Shown here piece by piece: positions 19,708-28,923 of a DNA stretch of 55,762 nucleotides (position 1 is its first letter; each line of letters begins with the position of its first letter). The position numbers were made by a program, and so were the translations under genes. The notes below the pieces were generated by a model, which saw nothing but the letters and a program-made list of their open reading frames with translations, made no database searches and was not told the origin of the DNA. Source of the DNA: Cytobacillus oceanisediminis 2691 (GTDB taxonomy: Bacteria; Bacillota; Bacilli; Bacillales; Cytobacillaceae); NCBI RefSeq assembly GCF_007678455.1, contig NZ_VEEP01000005.1:272727-328488 (forward strand), written 5' to 3'.

Positions 19708-21426
19708 ATGAAAATAACCCCTATGTTCAAAAACTCAATATGGTTTGCATGGCTGATGGCCGTTCCAGTCGGAATCTGGGTGATTTATCAAGTCTATCCA
19801 CCTCCCAATGTGAGCATCTGGGAAGTCATTCCCTTTCTTGTTCTGATGGCCGTGGTGGCTTCCATGCCGATGGTCGTCAACAATACGCCAATCTTCCTGA
19901 TCCAATGGGTTTCACTCGCGGTATTCCTGAACTATGGAATTTTCATCGAAATGGTGCTAATGCAAATTTCGGTCTTGATCCTTCTAATGAGGCTGCGTGT
20001 ACAAAAATCAGATATATACAGGTTTCCACTAAACTCGTTAATGTTCTTTATTGTATCATTGGTGAGCGGCCTGCTGTTTTATGCGCTTGGTGGTCGTGAA
20101 GGTGTTGATCTGGCAAAGAACCCATACACTTATGTCCTCGGAACTGTTTATGGCATTAGTAATTACGGGGTAAACACCCTATTCCTGTTATTTTTGCAAG
20201 CGGTAATCTTTAAACAGAAGGGTCAATATTTCGGGAAAGACTTCATATGGGAAACAGTCACAACATTTATTACATTCCCGATTGGCTTCGTGCTATATGA
20301 GCTGTATTTAAGTGAAATGGGACATTATTCGTTATTGTTCGTAGGGATTCCGTTCGCAAGCCTGTCTATCATTCTCAGTCTCTATTACTCCAGCGGCAAG
20401 GTGAACCAATTTTTACAGAATGCGGCGGAAATCGGACATCAGCTGGCAGAAAGATTAAAGGCGGATGAAGTGCTTGATCTTTTCGTCAAAAAGCTGATTG
20501 AAATGCTGCCGGTAGACTATGCTTACATATTGGATGTAGTGGAAGATAAGGAATTGAAACTGATCCATAAGGTTGAATTCGGGGAAGTACTGGAACCGAT
20601 TGCGGAACCGCTTGAAAAAGGCAAAGGAATCAGCGGACTCGTCTGGGCAGGGAAAAAACCTATGCTCTTCCATTCCAGAAAAGAATGGAGCCACATAAAT
20701 TCCGGCTACGTCCCAGCGGGAGCTGAAAGCATACTTGGCGTTCCCATTGTCCGGAACAACCAGGTTGTCGGTGTACTCGTCCTCGCCGCAAACAAAAAAA
20801 GAGCATTTGAAAAATCACAATTGATGATTGTCGACATCCTCTGCTCCCACTTCGCGATTGCCGTGGAAAATGCAAGGCATCACGAAAAAACGAAGGAAAA
20901 CAGCGAGCGATGCGCGCTCACTGGATTGTATAATTACCGTTACTTCGAAAATAGGCTTACAACCGAATTCGAAAAATTGCAATTAGGCCAAAGGGAACTC
21001 TTATCCCTCATTCTCCTAGACATCGACCATTTCAAATCCGTAAATGATACATACGGTCATCAAAGCGGAAACGAAATCTTAATACAACTAGGGGAACGAC
21101 TCAGGAAAAAAATCGGCAAAATCGGAACCCTTGCACGTTACGGCGGGGAAGAGTTCGTCATCCTGCTGCCCGACATGATGAAAGGTGATGCACTTAAACT
21201 CGCAGAACAAATCAGGCTGCTGATTGCCGATGAGGCTTTTATCCTCCTGCAATCAATGGATGAAGAAGGAAAGCAGCTGCATGTCAATATCACCGCCTCA
21301 ATCGGCGTGGCAACAGCACCACAGGACGCCGATGATTCACTGGCATTGATCAGGCATGCAGACAGGGCCTTATATGTTGGAGCCAAGCGGTCCGGACGGA
21401 ATCGGGTTGCGGAATATGTGAAATGA
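19708..21426 (+). CDS. Membrane GAF-GGDEF diguanylate cyclase
   Basis: The 572-residue protein has about seven N-terminal membrane segments (residues about 8-230), a GAF-like sensor domain (about 250-390, GISGLVWAGKKPMLF, ILGVPIV), and a C-terminal GGDEF domain. The active-site loop is ARYGGEEF, with GGEEF at 479-483, so catalysis of c-di-GMP synthesis is likely. The usual RxxD product-inhibition site five residues upstream is absent. A strong GGAGG site precedes the ATG at 19708. It lies between folC and the pilus locus and converges on the minor-pilin operon. A role in controlling pili through c-di-GMP is an inference from position. Confidence 0.9.
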   Translation: MKITPMFKNSIWFAWLMAVPVGIWVIYQVYPPPNVSIWEVIPFLVLMAVVASMPMVVNNTPIFLIQWVSLAVFLNYGIFIEMVLMQISVLILLMRLRVQKSDIYRFPLNSLMFFIVSLVSGLLFYALGGREGVDLAKNPYTYVLGTVYGISNYGVNTLFLLFLQAVIFKQKGQYFGKDFIWETVTTFITFPIGFVLYELYLSEMGHYSLLFVGIPFASLSIILSLYYSSGKVNQFLQNAAEIGHQLAERLKADEVLDLFVKKLIEMLPVDYAYILDVVEDKELKLIHKVEFGEVLEPIAEPLEKGKGISGLVWAGKKPMLFHSRKEWSHINSGYVPAGAESILGVPIVRNNQVVGVLVLAANKKRAFEKSQLMIVDILCSHFAIAVENARHHEKTKENSERCALTGLYNYRYFENRLTTEFEKLQLGQRELLSLILLDIDHFKSVNDTYGHQSGNEILIQLGERLRKKIGKIGTLARYGGEEFVILLPDMMKGDALKLAEQIRLLIADEAFILLQSMDEEGKQLHVNITASIGVATAPQDADDSLALIRHADRALYVGAKRSGRNRVAEYVK

Positions 21427-21430
21427 AGAA

Positions 21431-21457
21431 GGCTGATCCCCGTGGGATCAGCCTTTT
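21431..21457. terminator. Bidirectional terminator between diguanylate cyclase and minor pilin genes
   Basis: GGCTGATCCC (21431-21440) pairs perfectly with GGGATCAGCC (21444-21453) around a 3-nt loop. TTTT follows on the plus side and A residues flank the minus side. Confidence 0.88.
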
Positions 21458-22430
21458 AGTATTTTACATCTATACCTTCGTCAGGGTTGATGTACCATTG
21501 ATCGTCATTTGGTCTTGGGCAGGATTTGTTTTGGCCTGAAGGGAAATCTGTGTATTCAATGAGTTTATTATTTTCGTCAATTTTATAGATGTTGCCGTAA
21601 ATGCAAAATAAATAAGCATTACCATTAAATTCAGGTGGGACAGCGAAAATTGCATCTCCGAATACTAAAATGTCTGCTGTACCAGAGAAGAGAACTTTTT
21701 CTTTAAAGTAGGCATTACCATTCACTTTGATAGCACGGTTACCTTGTATTTCAATTTTCTTTTCAAAGTAAGTGGATTGGTCAAAGGTCAGATGCTTATC
21801 CTGTCCTTTTAAGTTGATTTCCGTTGAATTCACGATTTTATAATCGGTTGGCAATGGTTTAGTTTCCCCAACCAGACTTTCGCCGTTCTTTTCAATAGTA
21901 ATCATACTTTCCAAAACTTTAGTTTCTGTCTTAGTTTTGCCATAACTTTTAAAGTTAACTGCGATAGTATCATCCGCCTTAATGTCTGAAATAGTAATAT
22001 CCTTGACCTCGTATACATTATCTCCTTCAACGGTTCTTAAAAGAGAATTGTTGAGTGCATCAATTCTGAGTTTCAGATCTTTCAGGAAGTATTCATCATA
22101 TTCGACAGTACATCGAATTGTGTTTTTCTTACACGTTTTTACTTTGCCCAGAGGGTGAGGTTTTTTGTTCCCGTTGTTGTTCTTAATTGCTGTATCAGCC
22201 TGGGATTCCGCGTAGATGTTTGCCCGGCTAACAGCATTTGCAAGCCATGCTTCATAGTGGGCAACACCCATTTCTGCAATGTCGGTGGCCTTATTGGTCT
22301 CGTCTGTCTTATTAAATTGTTTGCGGGCAGACAGTGCCATTCCACTCAATGAAAGAGCCAGGGTAAAGGTGATGGTGATAATCACCAGGACAAGGACAAG
22401 TGCATACCCTTTTTGATTTTCCACTTTCAA
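21456..22430 (-). CDS. PilX/GspK-like minor pilin lacking Glu5
   Basis: The N-terminus MKVENQKG followed by YALVLVLVIITITFTLALS is a type IV prepilin signal with cleavage after Gly8. The mature residue 5 is Leu, not the usual Glu, as in PilX/GspK tip pilins. The rest (324 residues in all) is a hydrophilic, probably extracellular region rich in beta-strand patterns, with two Cys (CKKNTIRC) that could form a disulfide. The start is TTG at 22430 with GGGAGG 7 nt upstream. It is the last gene of a three-gene minus-strand operon. Confidence 0.75.
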   Translation of the reverse strand: MKVENQKGYALVLVLVIITITFTLALSLSGMALSARKQFNKTDETNKATDIAEMGVAHYEAWLANAVSRANIYAESQADTAIKNNNGNKKPHPLGKVKTCKKNTIRCTVEYDEYFLKDLKLRIDALNNSLLRTVEGDNVYEVKDITISDIKADDTIAVNFKSYGKTKTETKVLESMITIEKNGESLVGETKPLPTDYKIVNSTEINLKGQDKHLTFDQSTYFEKKIEIQGNRAIKVNGNAYFKEKVLFSGTADILVFGDAIFAVPPEFNGNAYLFCIYGNIYKIDENNKLIEYTDFPSGQNKSCPRPNDDQWYINPDEGIDVKY

Positions 22431-22442
22431 AACGAGACCTCC

Positions 22443-22871
22443 CTAATATCTTTTTACGGTCGTTTCAACTTCATATGTCTGCCCTTTTTTATCGGTTAAG
22501 TTTAGATGAACTGTAAGTGGTTGATGAGCGTCTACTTTTATATTATCTATGGAAGCTGGTGCAGGATAGCCTGCCTTTAATTCAAGATCATAATTGGTTT
22601 CGCCAAGCAGGGTATCTGCAGAATCTTTGCCAATGTAGGCTCTCTTGTCTGAATCATCATAATTTATCCAATAGGAATCATTTTTCTGGTGATACTCCTT
22701 AATAGTTGCCAGGATCAGATTGGCTGTCTGACCCATGCTATTTTTATCGGAGATTTGATCGTAATTATTATTAAAACTGAAAAACACTCCGTATATTACT
22801 CCTGATATGATGAAAAGCACAGTAATTGCAGCGAGAAGTTCTACCAATGACAATCCCTTTTGGTTATTCAT
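22443..22871 (-). CDS. PilW/PilJ-like minor pilin
   Basis: MNNQKG followed by LSLVELLAAITVLFIISG is a class III prepilin signal with the conserved Glu5 of the mature protein. The 142-residue protein has a short globular part ending QTYEVETTVKRY. The ATG at 22871 lies 4 nt after the stop of the upstream pilin gene, and its AAGGTGAG site overlaps that stop, suggesting translational coupling. It probably assembles with the two neighbouring minor pilins at the pilus tip to prime assembly. Confidence 0.78.
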   Translation of the reverse strand: MNNQKGLSLVELLAAITVLFIISGVIYGVFFSFNNNYDQISDKNSMGQTANLILATIKEYHQKNDSYWINYDDSDKRAYIGKDSADTLLGETNYDLELKAGYPAPASIDNIKVDAHQPLTVHLNLTDKKGQTYEVETTVKRY

Positions 22872-22875
22872 GTAC

Positions 22876-23292
22876 TCACCTTCTTATATACGTATATGTT
22901 TCAGAGGAACTTTCAGGATCATCGTTGTCAAAGATTGTTACTTTGGTTTTAATCAAATTTTCTTCACCAGGCTTAAAAATTGCCGATATAGTATATGCAC
23001 TATTGATAGCTTGGCCGGAAAGTGCTTCCAAGCTTTCTTTATTTAAGACACAATCAAAATCAACACAATCAGTTACCGTTTGCAACCTACTCTTAGATAT
23101 ATATACTTCGATTAAATTTACAATTTGCTGGGCAGTCTGAGATGTTGATAGTTTCTCTTCATTTTTTTTGACGAATAATGCTGATTGGCTGAAGAAGCCA
23201 GCAAAAGAAGTAAGAACTATTGTAAGAATTACGATTGACAATAAGACCTCTAGCAACGTCAAACCACGCTGGTCATCCAACTTTTTTACCAA
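22876..23292 (-). CDS. PilV-like minor pilin
   Basis: The 138-residue protein begins MVKKLDDQRG, then LTLLEVLLSIVILTIVLTS, a prepilin signal with Glu5. Two cysteines (DCVDFDC) may be linked. I chose the TTG at 23292, 9 nt after GGAGG on the minus strand; the longer frame starting at 23388 has no ribosome binding site and adds sequence unlike a leader peptide. It is the first gene of the minor-pilin operon and is divergent from the main pilus operon. Confidence 0.78.
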   Translation of the reverse strand: MVKKLDDQRGLTLLEVLLSIVILTIVLTSFAGFFSQSALFVKKNEEKLSTSQTAQQIVNLIEVYISKSRLQTVTDCVDFDCVLNKESLEALSGQAINSAYTISAIFKPGEENLIKTKVTIFDNDDPESSSETYTYIRR

Positions 23293-23621
23293 GACTTTCT
23301 TCCTCCATCTTCTAAATCTAGTAATTTTATTATACAATATTACTATGTGAAAATTGTCTAATTTTGAGAATCCAAGCAGAATATTCATATGAAATTTGTT
23401 GTAATCAGCGATTTATAGAAAAAAAGAAAATAATAGCATGTTTTTTTATAGGTATTTTGGTTCATAGTCATTCCAGGGATGATTAAGCTTCCGAGATAGC
23501 TACCTGGTTTGAAGGCAATAAACCCTTTAGGTATGAGATCTCCTGCTTCAATCAAAAATCGGAAATACATAAGATTACACTCTTTAAATCTATTAAATTA
23601 ATCTGCGGGGAGAAAAAATAC
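23293..23621. other. Divergent control region of the two pilus operons, with nested hairpin
   Basis: These 329 bp separate the minus-strand minor-pilin operon from the plus-strand vanW-pilB operon, so both promoters should lie here. TATAAT on the minus strand lies near 23330. At 23493-23542 nested stems can form: GAGAT/ATCTC, ACCT/AGGT and GGTTT/AAACC. A 61-codon minus-strand frame at 23385-23570 (MYFRFLIEAGDLIPKGF...) covers the same stretch but has only a weak AAAGAG site and no family I recognise. No known riboswitch consensus fits. Confidence 0.4.
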
Positions 23622-24974
23622 ATGAGAAAGCAGCAAATCATTAAATTTTCGCTAATCCTCTCTGTTTTTTCTGTGTTTATATTTAGTTTCGCCTATTATG
23701 GAATACCCGCATTCGGATTCCGCGCATCCAGTAACCAGGCATTCTCTGAAAAAACATACATAGGCACCGTGGACGTATCTAATAAAACACATGAGCAGGC
23801 AAAGGCAGCGGTTGAAGCGAAAGTGAACGAGTGGGCAGCAGCGACCAGAATCAGTCTGGTATTTAAAAGTGATACCTTTGCTGTTGATCCATCACAATTC
23901 ATTTACTTAGTTGATGAATCGGTTGCTGACGCTAAAAGCGGAACTCAAAATGAGCTTTATGTAGAAATGAACGAAGGTATTCTAAGCAGGTTGACCCTGC
24001 CTGAAACTATAGTCAGGCATATAGAAAAAGAAATGCTTATGAATGAATTGCGTGCAGCCGGTCAACGGTTTTTACCATCATTGGAGATCAGCCTGGAAAA
24101 CTTTCTTCCGGAAGAGGAGCCAGTAACGATATCAAAAACTTCCATTGATCTTCCTGATGAGAGCAATGAAATTAAAGAACTCGTGGAAGTGATTCAAAAA
24201 ATAGAAATAGCTTCCGAATCTCCAGTCTCTTTAGTTAAAACTGCGTATGAAAAAGGGCTGATCGAAAAGTCTTCTTTTGCTTACAGTCAAATTGCATCTG
24301 TGATCTATAAAGCGGTATTGCCAACAAATTTTACAATTACAGAGAGACATATCAGTTCTGTATTGGCAGATAATATTGAGCTTGGTTTCGAGTCAAAGGT
24401 TGATTTTGCGAAAAGCCTTGATTTGAAATTTTATAACCCCAACAAAACACCCTACAGGATAGAGCTTACTATTGTTAATGAAGAATTGCAGGTAATGATT
24501 AAAGGAGCTCCTCTACTATATGAATATAAGGTTACAGCATCTGGGAAGCAGGAGTTCAAACCAAGAACAATAAAACAGTACTCCCCACTTTTACAGCCGG
24601 GTCAAAAGTCGGTAGAGAAAAAAGGTAAAGCAGGATACCTGATTACAGTCAACCGTGAAAAGTACGGGCAAAAAGGAGAGCTCCTTGAGTCCCAATTCCT
24701 TTCAGAAGATTTTTACCGGCCTGAACACAGAGTGGAAATACTGCCGGTGGCCCCTGCAGTTCAGCCTGCTAGCCCAGACAATAACAGCATTGGCACTGTA
24801 GCAGGACCGGCTGAAAACAAAACAACTACAACTGTTCTGCCCGGTGTTCCAGCAGGAGCGGACAGCACCGCACCAACTCAAGATCACAGCAATGACTCTC
24901 CAGGACAGGATACAAGCGCCGAAGTGGAAGACGATAGCAGTCTCTGGGGAAAGCCGAATGAGGAGCCAAAATAA
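23622..24974 (+). CDS. VanW/G5-type surface protein of the pilus operon
   Basis: The 450-residue protein has one N-terminal membrane anchor or signal (about 7-30). A repeat-like segment resembling the peptidoglycan-binding module found before VanW domains follows (YIGTVDVSNKTHEQAKAAVE). A VanW-like middle contains NKTPYRIELTIVNEELQVMI. A G5-like end contains VEKKGKAGYLITVNREKYGQ. The tail (about 385-450) is Pro/Thr/Asp-rich and disordered. It is probably exported and cell-wall associated; its role in pilus passage through the wall is inferred from position 25 bp before pilB. GGGGAG precedes the ATG. Confidence 0.65.
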   Translation: MRKQQIIKFSLILSVFSVFIFSFAYYGIPAFGFRASSNQAFSEKTYIGTVDVSNKTHEQAKAAVEAKVNEWAAATRISLVFKSDTFAVDPSQFIYLVDESVADAKSGTQNELYVEMNEGILSRLTLPETIVRHIEKEMLMNELRAAGQRFLPSLEISLENFLPEEEPVTISKTSIDLPDESNEIKELVEVIQKIEIASESPVSLVKTAYEKGLIEKSSFAYSQIASVIYKAVLPTNFTITERHISSVLADNIELGFESKVDFAKSLDLKFYNPNKTPYRIELTIVNEELQVMIKGAPLLYEYKVTASGKQEFKPRTIKQYSPLLQPGQKSVEKKGKAGYLITVNREKYGQKGELLESQFLSEDFYRPEHRVEILPVAPAVQPASPDNNSIGTVAGPAENKTTTTVLPGVPAGADSTAPTQDHSNDSPGQDTSAEVEDDSSLWGKPNEEPK

Positions 24975-24999
24975 TCAGTAGGACCGGGAGCGAAAGAAG

Positions 25000-26661
25000 A
25001 TGAGACAAACACGTAAGCGGCTTGGTGATTTATTAGTCGAAACAGGGATGCTTACAGCTGAACAGCTGCAGGCAGCCCTTGCTGAAAAAGCTGATGGCCA
25101 GAAGCTTGGTGATGCATTGCTCCAACAGGGCCTTATCACCGAACAGCAGCTGATTGAAGTACTGGAATTCCAGCTAGGCATCCCGCATATCAGCTTATAT
25201 CGCTATCCGTTTGATACCAAATTGTTTACCCTCGTGCCAAAAGAATTGGCGACAAGGAAATTGGTCATTCCGCTGAAAAAAGAAGGCGATAAATTATTTG
25301 TCGCGATGGCAGATCCAATGGACTTTTTTACAGTAGACGATCTCCGGCTTTCGACAGGCTTTCAAGTCGAAACTGCTATTGCAACAAAGGACGATATCCT
25401 CAGGGCAATCAATAAGTACTACGATAGCAATGAAGGGTTTGAAGAGTTCATGGAGCTCAATGCTCCGGTTGAAATGATAAAGGAAGAAGTGCTGACTGAA
25501 GCAGATTCGCCGATCATCCGGCTGGTCAACCAGCTGCTTTCTGGTGCTTCCACTCTAAAAGCGAGTGATATTCATATAGATCCTCAGGAAACAAGAATAG
25601 TCGTCCGTTATCGAGTTGATGGAATACTCAGAGTTCAAAGAGTATTGCCTAAGCATATGCAAAATGTGCTGATTGCCAGGATTAAAATCATGGCGAACCT
25701 GGACATTACAGAGAATCGCATTCCGCAGGACGGGCGCATCAAGGTGAATATTGACTTCCATCCTGTTGATTTGAGGGTTTCGACAATGCCGACTGTATTT
25801 GGTGAAAAGGTTGTCATGCGGATCCTTGATATGGGAAGCACATTGAATGATATAGAAAAGCTTGGATTCAACAAGCAGAACGTTGATCGGTTCTTGAAGA
25901 TGATTACTAAGCCAAATGGAATCGTATTAATTACGGGTCCAACAGGATCAGGAAAATCATCGACATTATATGCAGCTCTTAACAAGCTAAACAGCGAGGA
26001 AGTCAATATCATCACGATTGAAGACCCGGTAGAATACCAGCTTGAAGGCATAAACCAGATCCAGGTGAACCAGAATGTTGGAATGACATTTGCAGCAGGG
26101 TTAAGATCCATTCTCCGGCAGGATCCTGACATCATCATGGTTGGGGAAATACGGGACAAGGAAACCGTTGAGGTATCTGTTAGAGCATCCCTGACAGGGC
26201 ATCTTGTTTTAAGTACGCTCCATACGAATGATGCACTAAGTTCAGTGACACGAATGCTTGATATGGGTGTAGAGCCTTTCCTGGTTGCATCATCTTTAAG
26301 TGGAGTAGTCGCCCAGAGACTTGTCAGAAAGGTCTGTCGGGATTGCGCCAAAGCACAAGAGCCAACAAAGCGGGAAATCGATATTTTCGCAAAAAGAGGA
26401 ATTCAAATCGATACCGTCTGGAAAGGCAGTGGCTGCTCTTCCTGTAATATGACAGGATATCGCGGCCGGATTGCCATCCATGAGGTATTGGACATTAATG
26501 AAGAACTTCGTAAAGCTATCATGAATGAGGAGCCTGTCACCGTTCTTCGTGAAATTGCCGTTAAAAACGAGACCATCTTTCTTATTGACGATGGCTTGCT
26601 GAAGGTAAAGCAAGGTCTTACGACTACTGAGGAAGTATTAAGGGTGGCAATTACAGAGTAA
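25000..26661 (+). CDS. pilB: PilB/GspE-type pilus assembly ATPase
   Basis: This hexameric ATPase powers type IV pilus extension at the inner face of the membrane. The N-terminal MshEN-like domain (RLGDLLVETGMLTAEQL, KLGDALLQQGLITEQQL) is of the kind that binds c-di-GMP in some PilB proteins. The ATPase core has Walker A GPTGSGKSS (313-321), an Asp box ITIEDPVEYQ, Walker B DPDIIMVGEIRD and a His box LVLSTLHTND. A zinc-binding tetracysteine uses Cys446, 449, 479 and 482. The length of 553 residues is typical. It leads the run pilB-pilT-pilC. Confidence 0.96.
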   Translation: MRQTRKRLGDLLVETGMLTAEQLQAALAEKADGQKLGDALLQQGLITEQQLIEVLEFQLGIPHISLYRYPFDTKLFTLVPKELATRKLVIPLKKEGDKLFVAMADPMDFFTVDDLRLSTGFQVETAIATKDDILRAINKYYDSNEGFEEFMELNAPVEMIKEEVLTEADSPIIRLVNQLLSGASTLKASDIHIDPQETRIVVRYRVDGILRVQRVLPKHMQNVLIARIKIMANLDITENRIPQDGRIKVNIDFHPVDLRVSTMPTVFGEKVVMRILDMGSTLNDIEKLGFNKQNVDRFLKMITKPNGIVLITGPTGSGKSSTLYAALNKLNSEEVNIITIEDPVEYQLEGINQIQVNQNVGMTFAAGLRSILRQDPDIIMVGEIRDKETVEVSVRASLTGHLVLSTLHTNDALSSVTRMLDMGVEPFLVASSLSGVVAQRLVRKVCRDCAKAQEPTKREIDIFAKRGIQIDTVWKGSGCSSCNMTGYRGRIAIHEVLDINEELRKAIMNEEPVTVLREIAVKNETIFLIDDGLLKVKQGLTTTEEVLRVAITE

Positions 26662-26674
26662 GCGGGGATCGAAA

Positions 26675-27715
26675 ATGAAAGAAAAAATCGAACATTTGCT
26701 GAGTACCGGATTTGAACGTAAGGCCTCTGACATCCACATTACAGTCGGTGTGCCACCCATATTGAGAATCAACGGTGAATTACAAAGATTTGGCACAGAG
26801 GCGATTTTGCCTGAAGATACAGAGGGAATGGCAAAAGCAATCATTCCTGCAAAACTATGGGACGACTTCAAGTCCAAGGGGGAACTGGATTTCTCCTACG
26901 GCATACCTGGCATATCGAGATTCAGGGTCAATGCTTATCACCAGAGGGGATGTGTCTCCCTCGCAGCACGTGTTGTCCCAACCACAATTCCTACTCTTGA
27001 GGAACTGGAACTCCCCTCGGTCTTGAAGAAGATTGCCGAGAAGCCACAGGGACTTGTACTCGTTACCGGGCCAACAGGAAGCGGGAAGTCAACAACACTG
27101 GCAGCAATGATACAGTACATAAATAAAAATATGTCGAAGCACATAGTCACACTAGAGGACCCAATTGAGTATTTGCATAAGCATGGGAACAGCATCATAG
27201 ACCAGCGTGAAGTGGGCTTCGATACTAACAACTTTGCCAACGGATTGCGTGCCGCGCTCAGACAGGATCCTGACGTAATCCTGGTAGGGGAAATGCGTGA
27301 CCTTGATACAATCCAGACGGCTATTACTGCTGCTGAAACAGGCCATCTCGTGCTGGGTACATTGCATACATCAAGTGCGCCGGCAACCATCAACCGGATT
27401 ATCGATGTGTTTCCATCCGCCCAGCAAGCGCAAATCCGGATCCAGCTGGCTTCAGTCCTGGTTGCTGTTGTTTCACAGCGATTGTTTCCGACGGTTGATA
27501 AAAGAAGCCGCCGCGGAGCAACTGAAATCCTGATCAATAATGCGGCAGTGGCCAATTTGATCCGGAATGAAAAAATCCACCAAATCATCAGCATTATGCA
27601 AACATCAAAAGCATTTGGCATGCACACGCTTGAGATGAGCATTAAGGAACTGGTCATGCAGGGGATTATCTCGAGGGAATCAGCTGAACCATACTTACTG
27701 GAGAAGTTGGTGTAA
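26675..27715 (+). CDS. pilT: PilT pilus retraction ATPase
   Basis: PilT disassembles the pilus and powers retraction and twitching motility. The 346 residues are usual for PilT. Walker A is GPTGSGKST at 132-140, Walker B is DPDVILVGEMRD, and the His box is HLVLGTLHTSSA. The hallmark PilT motif AIRNLIRE is represented by AVANLIRNEK near the C-terminus. It starts 13 bp after pilB and ends 2 bp before pilC. B. subtilis com loci have no PilT, so its presence indicates a true retractable pilus. Confidence 0.95.
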   Translation: MKEKIEHLLSTGFERKASDIHITVGVPPILRINGELQRFGTEAILPEDTEGMAKAIIPAKLWDDFKSKGELDFSYGIPGISRFRVNAYHQRGCVSLAARVVPTTIPTLEELELPSVLKKIAEKPQGLVLVTGPTGSGKSTTLAAMIQYINKNMSKHIVTLEDPIEYLHKHGNSIIDQREVGFDTNNFANGLRAALRQDPDVILVGEMRDLDTIQTAITAAETGHLVLGTLHTSSAPATINRIIDVFPSAQQAQIRIQLASVLVAVVSQRLFPTVDKRSRRGATEILINNAAVANLIRNEKIHQIISIMQTSKAFGMHTLEMSIKELVMQGIISRESAEPYLLEKLV

Positions 27716-27717
27716 GA

Positions 27718-28923
27718 ATGGCGAGATTTAAATATTCCGGACGTGACCGGACAAAAAAACGCTCAGGGACCATTACTGCTGGCTCCAAAAGAGAAGCGCT
27801 CGAGAAGTTGCGGGCAGAAGGAATCCGCACTACAGATATCATCGAGGTTCCCGAGACACTGCTGACTAAGGAAATTTCATTTGGTAATCCTGTCAAACTC
27901 CAGCATCTAGTCATTTTTTTGCGCCAGTTCGCCACTTTGCTTAAAGCAGGAGTATCGGTTGTCGAATCGACGAAGATTCTTGCCCACCAGACAGACAGCA
28001 AAGCATTAAGGAAAGCACTGTTAGATATTGAAGCAGAGTTAAGAGAAGGAAACCAGTTATCCCAGGCTTCTAGCAGACATAGCAAAATTTTCTCTCCTAT
28101 GTATATAAATATGATCAAAGCTGGTGAGGCCGGCGGCAATATGGATGAGACACTTGAACGTCTTGCCGATCATTATGAAAAACAGCATAGCACCAGGCAG
28201 AAGATTGTAGCCGCATTGACATATCCTGCAGTGATCGGCCTGATCGCTGTTGGCGTCGTAATCTTCCTGCTTGTTTCAGTAGTCCCAACATTTGTAGGGA
28301 TGTTTGAAGATTTTGGTGGGGAACTTCCAGCTATCACAATGTTCGTACTTAAGGCAAGTGAGTTCATGCAAAGTTTTTGGTGGTTGCTCCTTCTGTTTTT
28401 TATTGGGTGTACTGTTTCACTAGTTTTAGCGAAGAAAAATAAGAAAAGTAAATATTACCTTGATTACGCCATGTTAAGAATGCCGATTTTTGGGAAGCTG
28501 ATGCAAAAAGCAGTGCTTGCAAGGATGACCCGTACACTAAGTTCATTGTTCACAAGCTCAGTACCGATCCTGCAAGCGTTGTCCATTGTAGAAAATGTCG
28601 TCGAGAATGAAGTGATTGCCCGTGTCGTACGCGATTCCCGTGACGCTATGGAAGTCGGAGAATCCATGACTGGACCAATGCGCAGGCACTGGGCTTTTCC
28701 GCCACTCGTCACCCAGATGATTGCAATCGGAGAAGAAACCGGTTCACTTGACGGCATGCTCGGAAAAGTCGCAGATTTCTATGAAAAGGAAGTAGAGACA
28801 AGCACCGACCAGCTAAAGTCACTAATCGAGCCGATCATGATTGTCTTACTCGCTGGACTCGTCGGAACGATTGTCACCTCCATCATGGTCCCAATGTTCG
28901 ACATATTCAATCATGTGAACTAG
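27718..28923 (+). CDS. pilC: PilC/GspF-type inner membrane platform protein
   Basis: PilC is the polytopic platform on which PilB and PilT act. The 401 residues contain two GspF domains (about 65-190 and 270-390). Motifs are QLVIFLRQFATLLKAG-like and IKAGEAGGNMDETLERLADHYE in the first, and IGEETGSLDGMLGKVADFYE in the second. Three membrane segments are visible, including a C-terminal VLLAGLVGTIVTSIM. It directly follows pilT with 2 bp between. Confidence 0.95.
   Translation: MARFKYSGRDRTKKRSGTITAGSKREALEKLRAEGIRTTDIIEVPETLLTKEISFGNPVKLQHLVIFLRQFATLLKAGVSVVESTKILAHQTDSKALRKALLDIEAELREGNQLSQASSRHSKIFSPMYINMIKAGEAGGNMDETLERLADHYEKQHSTRQKIVAALTYPAVIGLIAVGVVIFLLVSVVPTFVGMFEDFGGELPAITMFVLKASEFMQSFWWLLLLFFIGCTVSLVLAKKNKKSKYYLDYAMLRMPIFGKLMQKAVLARMTRTLSSLFTSSVPILQALSIVENVVENEVIARVVRDSRDAMEVGESMTGPMRRHWAFPPLVTQMIAIGEETGSLDGMLGKVADFYEKEVETSTDQLKSLIEPIMIVLLAGLVGTIVTSIMVPMFDIFNHVN

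Noticed and set aside
19671-20099. 142-codon plus-strand frame at the diguanylate cyclase start
   Set aside because: Out-of-frame shadow of the cyclase, whose own start has a strong GGAGG.
23490-23545. c-di-GMP riboswitch upstream of the pilus operon
   Set aside because: Attractive in context, but the conserved GGGACGCAAAGCC-type core and tetraloop receptor are absent on both strands.
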